From assembly GCF_014898055.3 (NCBI RefSeq), contig NW_023605083.1, positions 91,543,721 through 91,607,720 of the forward strand: 64,000 nucleotides of DNA, given 5' to 3'. The stretch is from Talpa occidentalis (lineage: Eukaryota > Chordata > Mammalia > Eulipotyphla > Talpidae). A model generated the notes under the pieces. That model had not been told where the DNA came from. It did no database searches and saw only the letters and a program-made list of their open reading frames with translations. Positions 1 to 27,213 of this stretch are shown here, piece by piece. A program made the position numbers and the translations under genes. How positions within the stretch are numbered: position 1 is the stretch's first letter; each line of letters starts with the position of its first letter.

Positions 1-397
1 TACAGAGGTCATCTTGGGATGTAGGAGTATGGGAGACTTTGATTTTCTTTTGCATTGCTTGCAGTTCATATAATGCTTCTGTATTTTGAGGGAATAAGAG
101 ATAGTTCAACTTTGGGTAGCAGGCTGGTTGGGTGAGGGACCTCTTGTGGAATAGATAATATTTAAGGATAGGCTATTTTACAAAAGTCTTTTGGTGGGGT
201 GTCGAGACAGATGACTGTAGGATGGAGAGCTGTTACCTTTGCTATAAGATGGATTTGGATGCTATTATAAGGGGAGGCACAGAAGAGGAGTACCAGTTAG
301 CCTTGAGTGAGGGGAAGAAAGCAAGGAGGGTTAGTGCTAGGACTTTATGCTAAGTTTGTACAAAGTGCTTAATTACCTTTGAAGGAGTTAACCTATT

Positions 398-679
398 CTT
401 TTTTTTTCTTTTTAAAGATTTATTTATGCATACAAGAACTGGGGTACAGGCCAGAGGTGGGGGAGTGAGAGAATTCACCAGAGACAGAGTGGGGAACAGA
501 ACAGGCAGATTGACTGAAATACACTGCTGAGGGGAGCAGTGGGCAAGTCAGGAAAGGTCTGCTGCGCCATGTGGGTCACTTCCCTGGCCACTTCCCTGGT
601 CACTTCCCTGGGATCAAACTTGTGCTGCAGTGGCTACAGATAGCTTCACAGTGCTGCGTCTTAACCCCTTGGCGCCACC
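398..679 (-). mobile_element. tRNA-derived SINE
   Basis: Ends at gcgccacc without the usual gggaggcc head. Flanking gttaacc occurs on both sides. Confidence 0.8.
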
Positions 680-839
680 GTTAACCTTCTATTCTTTAAA
701 AGCATAACTTACTTAAACCCCAGCTTATCCCAAAAGGATTTAAAACAGTAACATACTCTTTTAGGTAGAATGTCGACATCCTGGGTGGTAAATCGGGTTG
801 TTTTTGTCTTCAAATCATTTATAATCTAGGGAGAGATGA

Positions 840-1090
840 TCTGTATGTGTGGCAGATAAATTCCTACCTTGTGCTGGTTACTGTGCTAGGTGCTCAGGAT
901 ATAAAGATAAAGGAAACATGATCCTTGCCCTCAAGGGTTACAGTCCAGTGGGAGAGACAAAGGTGTAAACAAGTAATTAAAGTTGGGACCAGATCTTTGC
1001 TGGGGTGTGGGTAAGCTTGGGGAGTTAGAGAAGACTACAAAGAGGTGACGTTTGAATTGGGTCTTAAAGAATAAATAGAAATTTGCTGGG
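840..1090 (+). repeat. Ancient mammalian interspersed repeat
   Basis: Has the tgctaggtgctcaggatata / cttgccctcaagggttacag / agacaaaggtgtaaacaagt series common to old mammalian elements. The precise family is not named. Confidence 0.55.
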
Positions 1091-1750
1091 AAGGGAGGGG
1101 GTATGTGATGAACAGGAATTTTGAAAAATCTATTGCAGTTGGAACTTAAATGTGTGTGGGCTGGGGGCTATTGGTGAGCTAAATGTGGTTGGAGCCAAGT
1201 TGTCAGGACCCTATGTGCCTTTGCTAAAGGCAGGAAAGAGAAAGAGTATTGAGAATCTATGTTCTGATGTTCTTGTGACCTCAGGGTCAGCACATAGCAT
1301 CAGCCAGCCCTCTCAGGAGCCTAACCTTTATTATGTAGGCAGTGAGAACCAGTGTTGGGATGAAGGGTTGGGGGCTAGAGTAATTTGCATATAATCCAAA
1401 ACGACAATTCATGGGGAGGGGAGAGGATAAATTGGGTCAAAGGGGCCAGTAGTATGGTGAGAAAGATAATAATTGGTATTTCAGTGGTGAATTTAATGTA
1501 TATACAGATGTTGATTTATAATGCAGCACACCTAAAGCTTAGTGTTATGCAGTGTTACTTCAACTAAAACAAAACAAACAATTCATTAACTTCTGGTGGA
1601 GGAAGTCAAACATATTCTAGGACAACCCCTGGCCCAGTTTTCAATGCCTGACAGCACAGTTAGTCATCGGAGGTGGTTTGCTTGGTGAGCATGGACTTCC
1701 GAGTAGTGAGAGGTGAAAAGTCTGAGCATGATTTCCCTTAGTTCCTGGTT

Positions 1751-2025
1751 TGTTTGTTTTTTTTAAAGATTTATTTATTTTTATACAAGAACCGGAGTAC
1801 AGGCCAGATGCGCGGGAGGGTGAGAGGATTCACCAGAGACAGAGCAGGGAACAGAACAGGCAGACTGACTGAAATACACTGCTTAGGGGAGCAGCAGGTG
1901 TGACAGGAGAGGTCTGCTGCACCATGTGGGGCCCTCGCCGGCAGGCCGGGATCGAACCCGCCCTACAGAGGCTGCGGACAGCTTTACAGCATGGCGCTCA
2001 ACCGCCTGCGCCACCAGGGAGGCCC
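1751..2025 (-). mobile_element. tRNA-derived SINE
   Basis: Full length; 13-bp duplication cccttagttcctg at 1735-1747 and 2026-2038. Confidence 0.9.
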
Positions 2026-2702
2026 CCCTTAGTTCCTGTTTTAATGACTCCACTGGCAGCCAGATTCATACCTGCTTTTTTCTGTTTCATTCAAGGTGAA
2101 CAAACCTCTTGTTGTAGTTTCTCATAAGACACAGTGCAGCTAATGGGATTCCAAAACTTTGTGAACTTAGTCACCCACTAGAGCTGTCTCCTACGATTTC
2201 ATTAGATCATCTTGATAATTGTTCAGTCTTATATCAGTAGTCCTTTTTACTTTCTACCCAGCGGTTAATCATACTCATTATGTGGGAGTTATTAGTTTGA
2301 CTGTCAGGGCACAACCATTTCTCTTTTCCCATGGAGGGTCCTAAGCAGTTTGATTCAGCTTAACATTGGGAGCCTTGGGGTCTAGGAGGATAGGAATGCT
2401 GCCTGCCACAGAGATGCTTATCATCTGTGGCGAAGACAGGCCCTATTAGATCATTTCATTGCGTTATGAAATGTGCAGATGCACAGAAGAGGAGTACCAG
2501 TTAGCCTTGGGAGCTTTTAGAAGAAGCAGTGCCTGAACTGAGTTGAAATAGCAGTTTTTCTTGTGGGGAAGGGAATCTGAGCAAAGACAGTAGCACGTGC
2601 ACAGATTTGGAGGCGTGAGCTCATTTGTTGGTGATAGGAGAACAATAAGGGCTCTGTTACTGATGTGGAAGAAGGACTGATGTAGAGAAAGAAAGGTTAG
2701 AA

Positions 2703-2974
2703 GGCCTTCCTGGTGGCACAGGGGTTAAAGTCTCAGAGCTATGAAGCTATCATCTGCCACTGAAGCACGAGTTCGTTCCCTAGCCAGGGAGCTACCCACA
2801 TGGCGCAGCAGACCTCTCCTGTCTTGCCTGCTGCTCCCCTCAGCAGTTATTTCAGTAGATCCACCTATTCTGCTCCCCTTTCATGAGTCTTTCATGAGTC
2901 CTCTCACCCCACCGCACCTCTGGCCTACACCCCAGTTCTTCTATGCATAAATAAAATCTTAAAAAAAAAAAAAA
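2703..2974 (+). mobile_element. tRNA-derived SINE
   Basis: Full length, tail aataaaatctt then A-run; duplication aaaggttagaa on both sides. Confidence 0.9.
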
Positions 2975-3244
2975 AGGTTAGAAATGTCATAAAACCCTTT
3001 TTGTAAACTGTCCTGATGAATTTGGATGTCATTCTGGGAAGAGAGTATAGAAATTAGGTTTCTGTTTTAGAAGGAACACGCCATTTGCGGTGTGAATGGA
3101 TTAGAAAGAGAGAGACTATCACCTATGAACCACTGTGATGCAGATTACAAAGAAAGGCCTGGCCCAGGGCAGTGGTTGGAGGGATGGAGAAGAGGGACAA
3201 GATTCAAGAAATGTTTAGGAGACAAAAATGACCTACTTGGTGGT

Positions 3245-3330
3245 AATAATCACTACTTGGATAAAAATAGCTGTCATTTATTGAACACCTTTTATATCCT
3301 GGGTTTAGGCAGGTTATTAAGTCTTTGATG
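3245..3330 (+). repeat. MIR fragment
   Basis: The 'gctgtcatttattgaacacc' stretch followed by tatcctgggtttaggcaggt matches the MIR core theme. Confidence 0.6.
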
Positions 3331-4831
3331 GTGACATAGTTCATTTGTGATAAAACCACAATTCCAAACCAGGGATCTCTGACTCCGACCCATGCTCTAA
3401 CACTATTTTATAGTTGAGGGTAATTAAAGGTAAGTATTTGGGTTTCTGATTAGTGCTACCGTCTTAGATGGAGACTAAAGGAAAAGGAGAGATTTTTGTG
3501 AAGAAGGGAGTTTTCTTGTAGACATGTTGGATTTGCTTTATCAGTGAGATATTTGTAGGGAGGTTCAGTAGATAGTTTAATATGTGACTCCAAAGTTTGG
3601 AAGAAAAAGTGAGGGCTAGAGTCATCAATATGTAGTGAAAATCACAGACAGCAAGCATATAAGGTATGATGAGAATTGTGAGCTAAAACCTTGGGGAGCA
3701 GCAATTTTTAAGGAGCAGAACAAGGCAGAGAGGAGCCTATGAAGGAAACAAGTAACCAAGGAGGTAGGGAGAGGGTGTGGAAGCAGAGTGGGGAGCTTCA
3801 AGGAAGTGACCCATTTGCAATGTGTGATTGGTCAACAAGGTAAGACTGAATTGGGTCTTTCCAGTGGGCAATGGAACTCATTAACTACCAGGGGTGGTTC
3901 AGGGGTGTGGTGGTAGCTGAAGAAGGTATAGTCACTCATAATTACCGCTCTTTGTTTATTTGAACTCACTTGTGTTTTTCCCAAATGTTGGAGTAGAAAT
4001 GGTACACAGGTAAATTCAAATGAGTTCTCTTTTTCTAGTTGCCGGGACTTAAACTTGATCTTCTCAAACATATTTTGATAGTTGTGGAAATAAGAATGTG
4101 CTTATCCCCAAGAAGATGTATTCTAGAGTTTAATTATTATGCTGTAGAATAGTAGAATGGAATGACTATATGTTTGATACCAGAGAGGACTGAGTTTAAC
4201 TTCTACTGGCTTTATGAGATTGAGGACTTTGGTAAGCCACTTCATGCAACCTCAGGTTTTTCTTGTTTAATTCATTAATTAGGAAATTCAGGCTAGTGGT
4301 TAGGATTGGATAAACCAAGCTACATGAAGTTTGTTTGGTGTCTGGCTTGGAGTTGATACAGCATTTATTAATTTTTTTTAAGTTCTTTCTTCTGAAAGTA
4401 TGGTAGACCAAAACGTAGCTAATTTAAAAGTTCTTTGTTTTTAGTGCATGAAAGGATGCTAAAGGTTGCCTTGACCAACCTCTAGCCCAGGGGAGAAATC
4501 GCGTAACTATTTTTGAGCTTCCCTTCCATCTTCACTGAATTGATCCCATTGAGTCCTGGCTCAACCATTCAGGATTCTGGTCCTTGATGCTACGGTAATC
4601 TCATCAGCCTATCACTTTAGTACCTAGGATTCAGGCTAGCTAGGCCCTTGGGAATGAGATGAAAAGGATGGGGACAAAGAATGCCTAACTTCAGGTGCTG
4701 AAGTTAGAGTTGGCAGGACATGTCTTGGGACAGGACTGCTAGGTTGTTGTGGGGTGCCATGAAGAGAGGTTCCTGCCAGGAACTCAGATTTTGGGCTTGA
4801 TTTCAGCTTTGAGGGGAAAAAACAAGGCATT

Positions 4832-5107
4832 GGGGCTCCCTGCTGGCACAGGGGGTTAAGACACAGCACTATGAGGCTACCACAGCCAATGCGGCACAAG
4901 TTCAATCCCTGGCTAGGGAGCTAACCCACATGGCACAGCAGACCTCTCCTGTCTCGCCTGCTGCTCCCCTCAGCGTGTATTTCAGTAGATCTGCCTGTTC
5001 TGCTTCCCACTCTCTCTCTGGTGGATCCTCTCACACCCCTGCATCTCTGGCCTGCACCTCAGTTCTTATATGCATAAATAAATCTTTTAAAAAAAAAAGA
5101 AAGAAAA
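4832..5107 (+). mobile_element. tRNA-derived SINE
   Basis: Full length; flanks aaaaaacaaggcat and aaaaaacaaggtat. Confidence 0.88.
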
Positions 5108-5488
5108 AAAAAACAAGGTATCAATTTTTTTTGTTACCCCCTTAAAACAACTTTTACTAACTTTTCTGGCTAAATCCTATGGATATTAATGACCTGGAAA
5201 TTCAACCAACAGGGATGTCTGGAGTGCAAGTAGAGGTAGTCGGTTTGTGTAGAGCCTAGGGTTGAATGTACCTTTGTTTGAATACTCCCCTTCTACTCAA
5301 CCAATGACTGGAATAAGCTTTTGACTTCTGATATTTCACTTTGACATTTCCAGAGTTATATGCACACTTACATACACGGACCCCCCCACCCCAATCCAGT
5401 CAGTTCCTCTGTTAAGTAGTTTGGAGCTCTTTGTCTTTGAGACCTTACTACAGAACCCCTGGCATGACGACTGGAAAGTAGCAATTCT

Positions 5489-5753
5489 ATTTTTTTTAGA
5501 AGATTTTTTATTTGTGCATATAAGAACTGGGGTGTAGGCCAGAGGTGTGGGTTGTGAGAGGATTCATCAGAGACAGAGGCGGGAGCAGAATAGGCGGGTC
5601 TACTGAAATACACTGCTGAGGAGTGCAGTGGGCGAGACAGGAGAGGTCTACTGCACCATGTGGGTCAGCTCCCTGCCAGGGATCAAACTGATGCCACAGT
5701 GACTGGCGATAGCTTGATAGCACTGAGACTTTAACCCCTGCCAGAGGGAGACC
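5489..5753 (-). mobile_element. tRNA-derived SINE just before POLR2A exon 2
   Basis: Flanked by agcaattctattt on both sides; ends only about 40 bp before the exon 2 acceptor. Confidence 0.88.
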
Positions 5754-5789
5754 CTAGCAATTCTATTTAGTTGCACTGTCCTTTCTTAA

Positions 5790-20741
<14,952 letters not shown>

Positions 20742-21180
20742 GGGTGAGCAGGGTGCAGCAGTAGCTGGCTAGGGCGAAGGGCAGCCTCAGTAGTGCACTG
20801 CAATCCTCTTCCATCTCTCAAGGGGTGCAATCCTCCAGCCCACCCCCCTTGTACATAGCTCCTTGTGACAAAGTTTCCTTTTGAAGTTCTGGTCCCATTT
20901 CTAGTGGGACTTTTGTCTTGTTCTCCACTTGTGCTGTCTCAGAATCCACCCACTGGTCGTGGTGTTCTGCTTTCTACCCTCCCTCCCCAGGCCTGTTCCC
21001 AAATTGAGGATCCCTCCTTGCCTATGGCTTGATTGGGACAAAAGGGTGTTTTAACTTCTTAGGGGTAATTTCTGCTCTGGGTCATTTCAGCTGATTCTTG
21101 GGGAAAACAAGCTAAAGCTGCCTTTGTCTGTTATTTTATTTTTTGAAGTTTAAATAAAGTTTACTAATTTTGACCAAATT
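20742..21180 (+). other. POLR2A: POLR2A 3' UTR
   Basis: Follows the TAA stop at 20739-20741. It ends after a canonical AATAAA hexamer at 21153-21158, with cleavage expected about 15-25 nt downstream. No repeat interrupts it, in contrast to the sequence immediately beyond 21.7 kb. Confidence 0.85.
21153..21158 (+). terminator. POLR2A: POLR2A poly(A) signal AATAAA
   Basis: Canonical hexamer about 410 nt after the stop codon, followed by T/GT-rich sequence (tttgtgttcatgg) typical of a downstream element. Confidence 0.85.
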
Positions 21181-21768
21181 TGTGTTCATGGAGTGCTTAT
21201 TTGGTAGAACAACCTTCCACCTGAGCTGCTCTGTCACTAATGTTTTAGCTGATCCCTGCTGAGGGAGAGGAGAGGAGAGGCGGGAAAAGTACACTGGCTA
21301 GTACATTGGTCTATGGAATAAATACCTACTATGTGTTAGGCATTGCTCTGTACTGGAGTGGGGTGGGGGGTGTCGAGTAGCTATGACTCTTGCCCTGATT
21401 ACAGCAATACTGAACATAACAGCTTTTTAACCAGTTTTGCTTTTTATCATAATACTCATAATAATTTACGAGAAGTATAAAAAGTTACACAGAGCATAAA
21501 AATTACCCTTAACATCACCACCAGGAGGCATATTTTCTTTTGGTATTTATCCTACATTCTTCCTCAAGTTACTTCTATTTTTGTTTTGACCTCAAACCGA
21601 CAATGATAAGATTATGGATACTGTAATCTTTTAAAATTGAAGTTAAAGGATTTGAGAATAATTTGCTGTTTTTAGATGACCATTTCACATTTTCTTTCTT
21701 AGCACTGTCTCAATATTCTATGTTCTTTGTAAATTATTTTGTCTTTAAACTGTTTGCCCTTAGTTACT
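21181..21768. other. POLR2A downstream flank
   Basis: Unique or old sequence between the POLR2A cleavage site and the first intergenic SINE. A MIR-like theme (taaatacctactatgtgtta) occurs near 21319-21345. Confidence 0.5.
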
Positions 21769-22044
21769 GTTTTTTTTTTTTTTTTTTTAAATAATTATTT
21801 ATTTATTTATACAAGCACTGGGCACAGTCGGAAGCGCGGGAGGGTGAGAGAATTCACCAGAGCCAGAGCGGGGAGCAGAGCAGGCAGAAGGACCGAAGCA
21901 CACTGCTGAGGGCAGCAGCGGGCGGCAGGAGAGGTCTGCGCGCCATGTGGGACCCTCGCCTGGCGGCCTGGGATCGAGCCGCACTGCAGAGGTTGCGGGC
22001 AGCTTCGCAGCCCAGCGCTCAACCGCTGCGCCACCGGGGAGGCC
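21769..22044 (-). mobile_element. tRNA-derived SINE
   Basis: Of the 'acaagcactgggcacagtc' subfamily; head complement ccaccggggaggccc. Confidence 0.9.
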
Positions 22045-22110
22045 CTAGTTTGTTTGTTTGTTTTGTTTTTTACTAATAAGACATAATTATCGTTCTCATA
22101 CCTCATTTTC

Positions 22111-22525
22111 TTTTTTTAAAGATTTATGCATATAAGAGCTGTTGTGTCAGAGGTGTGAGGGGGCGAGGGGGACGGGGTGAGAAGATTCACCAGAGACAGA
22201 GTGGGGAGAAAAACAGGCAAATCTACTGAAATACACTGCTGAGGGGAGCAGCAGGCGAGACAGGAGAGGTCTGCTGTGCCATGTGGATCAGCTCCTTGGC
22301 CAGGGATTGAACTAGTGCTGCAGTGGCTGCCAATAGCTTCATAGTGCTCAGACTCAGGCCTCCCGTGGTGGCGCAGTGGTTGAGCACTGGGCTGCGAGGC
22401 TGCCTGCGGCCTCTGCAGCACCAGTTTGTTCCCTGGCCCCTGGCGAGGGTCCCACAAAAATAAAAAAATAAAAAAAAAGACCATTGTGCTCAGATTTAAC
22501 CCCTTGCGCCACCAGGGAGGCTCCA
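22111..22525 (-). mobile_element. tRNA-derived SINE hosting a truncated SINE
   Basis: Outer copy is interrupted at 22357-22479 by a plus-strand SINE head. Confidence 0.85.
22357..22479 (+). mobile_element. SINE head only, with A-rich tail, nested
   Basis: Only the tRNA-like part (to gggtcccaca) followed directly by aaaaataaaaaaataaaaaa. Flanking gtgctcaga on both sides shows it inserted in this short form. Confidence 0.8.
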
Positions 22526-22836
22526 TCTCATACCTCTTTTTTCTAATCTCTTGATGTACAAAAATGATATAACTTTTTGTATATTGATTTAATATTCAGC
22601 AAACTTTCTAACTCTCATTTAATTTATTGCAGATATTTTGTTTTATACAAAATCATATCATGTACACATAATGACAAGTTTATTTCCTTCTTTTAAAATA
22701 TAACTTTTATTTCCTATATTCCAAGGACTTGAGTAAGTTGAATCAACTTACTAGGAGACAATACATCCTTGTATGCTCTTTAAAAAAAAAAAAAGATTTA
22801 TTTTTATGTATTTATGCATACAAGAACTAGGCTGTT

Positions 22837-23042
22837 GGACCTCCCCGGTGGCGCAGCGGTTGAGCGCTGGGTTGCGAGGCTGCCTGCAGCCTCTGCAGTG
22901 CCAGTTCGATCCCCGGCTGCTCCCCGGCCACCAGAGGAGGGTCCCACATGGCGCACAGACCTCTCCTGCCGCCCACTGCTCCCCTCAGCAGTGTGCTTCG
23001 GTCCTTCTGCCTGCTCTGCTCCCCGCTCTGGCTCTGGTGAAT

Positions 23043-23085
<43 letters not shown>

Positions 23086-23155
23086 GCGCTTCTGACTGTA
23101 CCCAGTGCTTGTATAAATAAATAAATTTAAAAATATATATATTAAAAAAAAAAAA
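22837..23155 (+). mobile_element. tRNA-derived SINE, nested
   Basis: Full-length insertion in the opposite orientation to its host; carries the CA microsatellite. Confidence 0.9.
23049..23083. repeat. CA dinucleotide repeat inside a SINE
   Basis: About 17 CA units that grew from the ctctcac stretch of the nested SINE at 22837-23155. Confidence 0.95.
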
Positions 23156-23182
23156 ACAAAACTAGGCTGTAGGCCAGAGGTC

Positions 23183-23217
23183 GGGGTGGGGTGGGGTGGG
23201 GTGGGGTGGGGTGGGTG
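23183..23217. repeat. GGGGT minisatellite-like run in a SINE
   Basis: About seven ggggt units in the outer SINE at the place where other copies have a short 'gtgggggtgag'. Confidence 0.9.
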
Positions 23218-24011
23218 GGAGGATTCACCAGAGACAGAGTGGGGAACTGAACGGGCAGACTGACTGGAATATACTGCTGAGGTGAGCAGCAGGCAAGTCA
23301 AGAGAGGCCTGCTGAGCCATGTGGGTTAGCTCCCTAGCTGGGGATGGAATTAGTGCTGGAGTGGCTGGCCAAAGGCTTAATAGCCCTGAGACTTTAACCC
23401 CTGTGCCACCAGGAGGCCCCTCCTTATCTGCTCTTGATTTTTAAAAAGAATGCTTTCATTGTTTTACCCTGAAGTTTGATGTGTGTTAACTTTTTAAATA
23501 AACTTTTCAAGTTAAGGAAGTACCTCCCCTCCTCTATATAATTTGCTAAAACATCTTATAAATGAATATTAAATTTTATGAACTTGTTTTTCTGCAAGGC
23601 TTTGCTAGCCTTAAGAGATATTTGGGATTATGCCATCATTTTCTGTTATTTCAGAGTAAGGAATAATCTGTTCTCTGAATAATTGGCAACATTCATCTTA
23701 ACTGGTTAGGGCCAGATACTGGATGTTCTTTTAGTGGGAAAGATAGTTATTATGTACTGATTCATTTTCCTTAATTAATTCTAAGACTAGTCATGTTTTC
23801 TATTTCTCTTTGACTTGGTTTTGGTAAATTGTATTTTTATGAGCTTATTTTCAAGTAAAATCATTTATGGTATCTAACGTTTATCTGTTTAATTTATGCT
23901 GTTTCTGGAGTGATGTTGCCATTTTGTATGCCGTTTTTATGCTATCTATCAATCTGTCATCTATCTATCTACAGTGTAGCATAACTTCTTTATTCATTTA
24001 TCCATCAATAG

Positions 24012-24238
24012 GTTCTTTTAAAAAAAAGATTTATTTCATTTTATTTTATTTTATTTCTTCATCCAAGAACTGGGGTACAGGCCAGAGGTGTGTGTGGGGT
24101 GAGAGGAATCACCAGAGAGAGAGTGGGGAGCAGAACAGGTGGATTGACTGAAATACACTGCTGAGGGGAGACAGGAGAGGTCTGCTGTGATAGCTTGATA
24201 GCACTGAGACTTTAACCCCTGCACCACTAGGGAGGCCC
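24012..24238 (-). mobile_element. tRNA-derived SINE, internally deleted
   Basis: Lacks much of the head region between tctgctgtg and atagcttgat. Confidence 0.82.
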
Positions 24239-24288
24239 CTCTTACTGTCTCTTAGCTCCTGTTCATATTTTCAAGCATCTCCTTTATC

Positions 24289-24550
24289 CCTTTTTTTTTT
24301 TTTTAAAGATTTATCCATTTATGCACACAAGAGCTGGGGCACAGGCCAGAGATGCAGCGGGGTGAGAAGATTCACCAGAGACAGTGGGGAACAGAACAGG
24401 CAGACTGACTGAAATACACTGCTGAGGGGAGCAGCGGACCAGACAGGAGGGGTCTGCTACACCATGTGGGCAGGATGGAACCTGTGCTGCAGAGGCTGTG
24501 GACCACCCCACAGTGCGGCACCAACCCCTTGTGTCACCAGGGAGGCCCTC
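24289..24550 (-). mobile_element. tRNA-derived SINE
   Basis: Head complement tgtcaccagggaggccc; some loss around the 'atgtgggcaggatgg' B-box flank. Confidence 0.86.
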
Positions 24551-24618
24551 CTTCATCCCTTTAAATGTATCACTCAGGTTATTCAGTGGTATAAAGTGAC
24601 CTGAACACCTGACTTAAA

Positions 24619-24889
24619 AGGGCCTCTCCTGGTGGCACAGCGGTTGAGCGCTGGGCTGCAAAGCTGCGCGCGGCCTCTGCAGCTCCAGTTCACTTCCCGG
24701 CCACCGGTGAGGGTGCGCACAGACCTCTCCCACCGCCTGCTGCTCCCCTCAGCAGTGTACTTTGTCAAGGCTGCCTGTTCTGTTCCCCACTCTGGCTCTG
24801 GTGAATTCTTTCACCCTCCCGCGCTTCTGACTGTACCCAGTGCTTGTATAAACAAATAAATAAAAATCTTTTTAAAAAAAAAACAAAAC
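24619..24889 (+). mobile_element. tRNA-derived SINE
   Basis: 'cagcggttgagcgctgggct' variant; tail aaacaaataaataaaaatct. Confidence 0.88.
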
Positions 24890-24946
24890 AATTCCAGTTT
24901 CTCTTCAGGCCACATGAATCTTTCACCTTCTAACATTCATGTGTTT

Positions 24947-25215
24947 TTATTTTTTTTAAGATTTATTTATTTATACAAGAACTGGGGTACAGTCAGAGGC
25001 GCAGGAGGGTGAGAGAATTCACCAGAGATAGAGTGGGAAGCAGGACAGGCAGATGAACCGAAGACACTGCTGGGGGGGAGCAGCGGTCGAGGCAGGAGAG
25101 GTCTGCCATGCCACGTGGGAATCTCCCTGGCCGGCTGGGAATGGAACCGGCACTGCAGAGGCTGCAGACAGCTTCACAGCGCGGTGCTCAACCTGTTGTG
25201 CCACCGGGGAGGCCC
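24947..25215 (-). mobile_element. tRNA-derived SINE
   Basis: Head complement gtgccaccggggaggcccc; directly abuts the next copy. Confidence 0.88.
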
Positions 25216-25218
25216 CTC

Positions 25219-25499
25219 ATGTTTTTTTTTTTAAAGATTTACTTTTTATACACACAAGAACTGGGGTCCAGGCCAGAGTTGTGGGGGGTGAGAGGAATCA
25301 CCAGAGACAGAGTGGGGAACAGAACAGGTGGATTGACCGAAATATACTGCTGAGTAGAGCAGCGGGCATGTCAGGAGAGGTCTGCTGCGCCATGTGCGTA
25401 GCTCCCTGGCCAGGGATTGAACTCGTGCTGCAGAGGCTGCAGCTAGCTTCATAGTCTTAACCCCTTGCGTCTTAACCCCTTGCGCCACCAGGGAGGCTC
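25219..25499 (-). mobile_element. tRNA-derived SINE with small internal duplication
   Basis: cttaaccccttgcg occurs twice in tandem near the head. Confidence 0.86.
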
Positions 25500-25923
25500 C
25501 ATTCATGTGTTTTTAAAGGGTCAAACCATTTTGTTGAGGGGCTTCAAAAAGGGATGAGATCCGATGTCCTCATACCAGCAAGCATCTCCCCAACTCTCTA
25601 GTCACAGAAAACTTACATTTTCTTGTAAGTCAAGCCTTACTTTCAAGGGATGGCAAAGTGTAATTATGTTGTAGGGAGAGAACTGGATATTAGTGAACAG
25701 GAAAAATACCTCACAGTAAAGAGTGTTAACTGATTTTTTTTGTTTCTGGCAATTACAATAAGTCTTTGCCAGGTCTAGGCCTAGAGAGCAGGGAGCAAGG
25801 CATTCACTCTCCACAGGCACAAAATTTAAGGACTAAAAAATATTTCAGAATTAAGATAGAAAATACTTTAAAAAATCAAAATGTCTCTAAAATCCATGAT
25901 GAATGATATAACATTTTATTTTT

Positions 25924-26190
25924 CAAAAAGATTTATTTATGTATGTATACAAGAACTGGGGTACAGGCCAGAGTGTGTGGGGGGGTGAGAGGATTCACCA
26001 GAGACAGAGCAGGGAGCAGAACAGGCAGATCTACTGAAATACACTGCTGAGGGGAGCAATGGGCAAGACAGGAGAGGTCTGCTGTGCCATGTGGGTCACC
26101 TCCCTGGCCAGGGATCGAACTCACGTTGCAGTGGCTGCGGATAGCTTCATAGTGCTGTGTCTTAACCCCTTGCACCACCAGGGAGGCCCC
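25924..26190 (-). mobile_element. tRNA-derived SINE
   Basis: Flanked by tgatataacatttt on both sides. Confidence 0.9.
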
Positions 26191-26937
26191 TGATATAACA
26201 TTTTAAATAAAAAATAATTGGTATTAGTGCTTTTGTTTTCCCTCTGCCTCTGGCCACAGTTGACTCTGCACAATACTGGTCTTTATAGGTGCAATTCTGT
26301 AGTCTTAACCTCTCCTGACTTTCATGATGCCTTATTTGCTTTTTATAGCTTTAGATTATGAACTGCTCTTTTACCTTGGAACTTTATCTGTGGGAGAACT
26401 TTGAGTCCTTGATTGAAGTGCATACCTCTCGAGAGAATTTGTATTTGCTTTTATCTGGTACCTCAGTGTACTACCAACTTAGGAACCCTTTGCATTCTGT
26501 TAAGATTTTCTTGGGCTACTCAGTCTGTGTGAATTTAAGCACAAACCATGGAAAGGCTTAATTGTGGTTTCAGGTCTCAGGAGAGATTTTTTTTTTTTTC
26601 TATTCCAGGTTAAACAGGCAAGTTCCCTTGCACCCTCCTTCTCTGAACTGGGTTTTTGCTTTTGTTTTTGTACACCTTTATATTGAGGTTGGAGGAGGTC
26701 CCAATCCTATGCAGAAATCTCCCTCTATTTTGAATGAGCCCTGAACTTTATCTCTGATCCCTAGCATCCCAGAAAAAATGATCTGGGCAAAACCCAAAAT
26801 TTCCTCCATTTCACAGAAACACTTGGGGAGAAAAGCTGACTTTGGCCCTCCCTTATTTTCTGGACTTCCTGATTTCACTTCATTTTGGGCCTCTGTAGGA
26901 ATACTTCTATTTCTGCTAGCTCAGTAGTTTTTTCTTT
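26191..26937. other. Intergenic stretch, nothing recognised
   Basis: AT-rich sequence between two SINEs; no gene or confident repeat assignment. Confidence 0.5.
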
Positions 26938-27213
26938 TTCTTTTTTAAAAAGATTTATTTATTCATGCATACAAGAACCAGGGTACAGGCCAGATGTGCT
27001 GGAGGGTGAGAGGATTCACCAGAGACAGAGCAGGGAACAGAACAGGCAGACTGACTGAAATACACTGCTGAGGGGAGCAGCGGGCAAGGCAGGAGAGGTC
27101 TGCTTCACCATCTGAGTTTCTCCCTGGCGGGCCGGGGATCAAACTCATGCTGCAGAGGCTGAGGATTGCTTCATAGTGTAGTATTTAACCCCTTGCGCCA
27201 CCAGGGAGGCCCT
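26938..27213 (-). mobile_element. tRNA-derived SINE
   Basis: Full length, ccttgcgccaccagggaggc head complement. Confidence 0.88.

Larger units (their letters stand above)
22781..23417 (-). mobile_element. tRNA-derived SINE hosting a full SINE
   Basis: Outer copy is split at 22837-23155; inner flanks aactaggctg at both junctions. Confidence 0.88.

Noticed and set aside
23049..23083. CRISPR-like or regulatory tandem array
   Set aside because: A plain CA microsatellite within a SINE; CRISPR arrays are not expected in a mammalian genome.
22804..23301. 165-codon minus frame and other SINE-spanning ORFs
   Set aside because: Reading frames within SINE copies recur at every insertion and encode no known protein.
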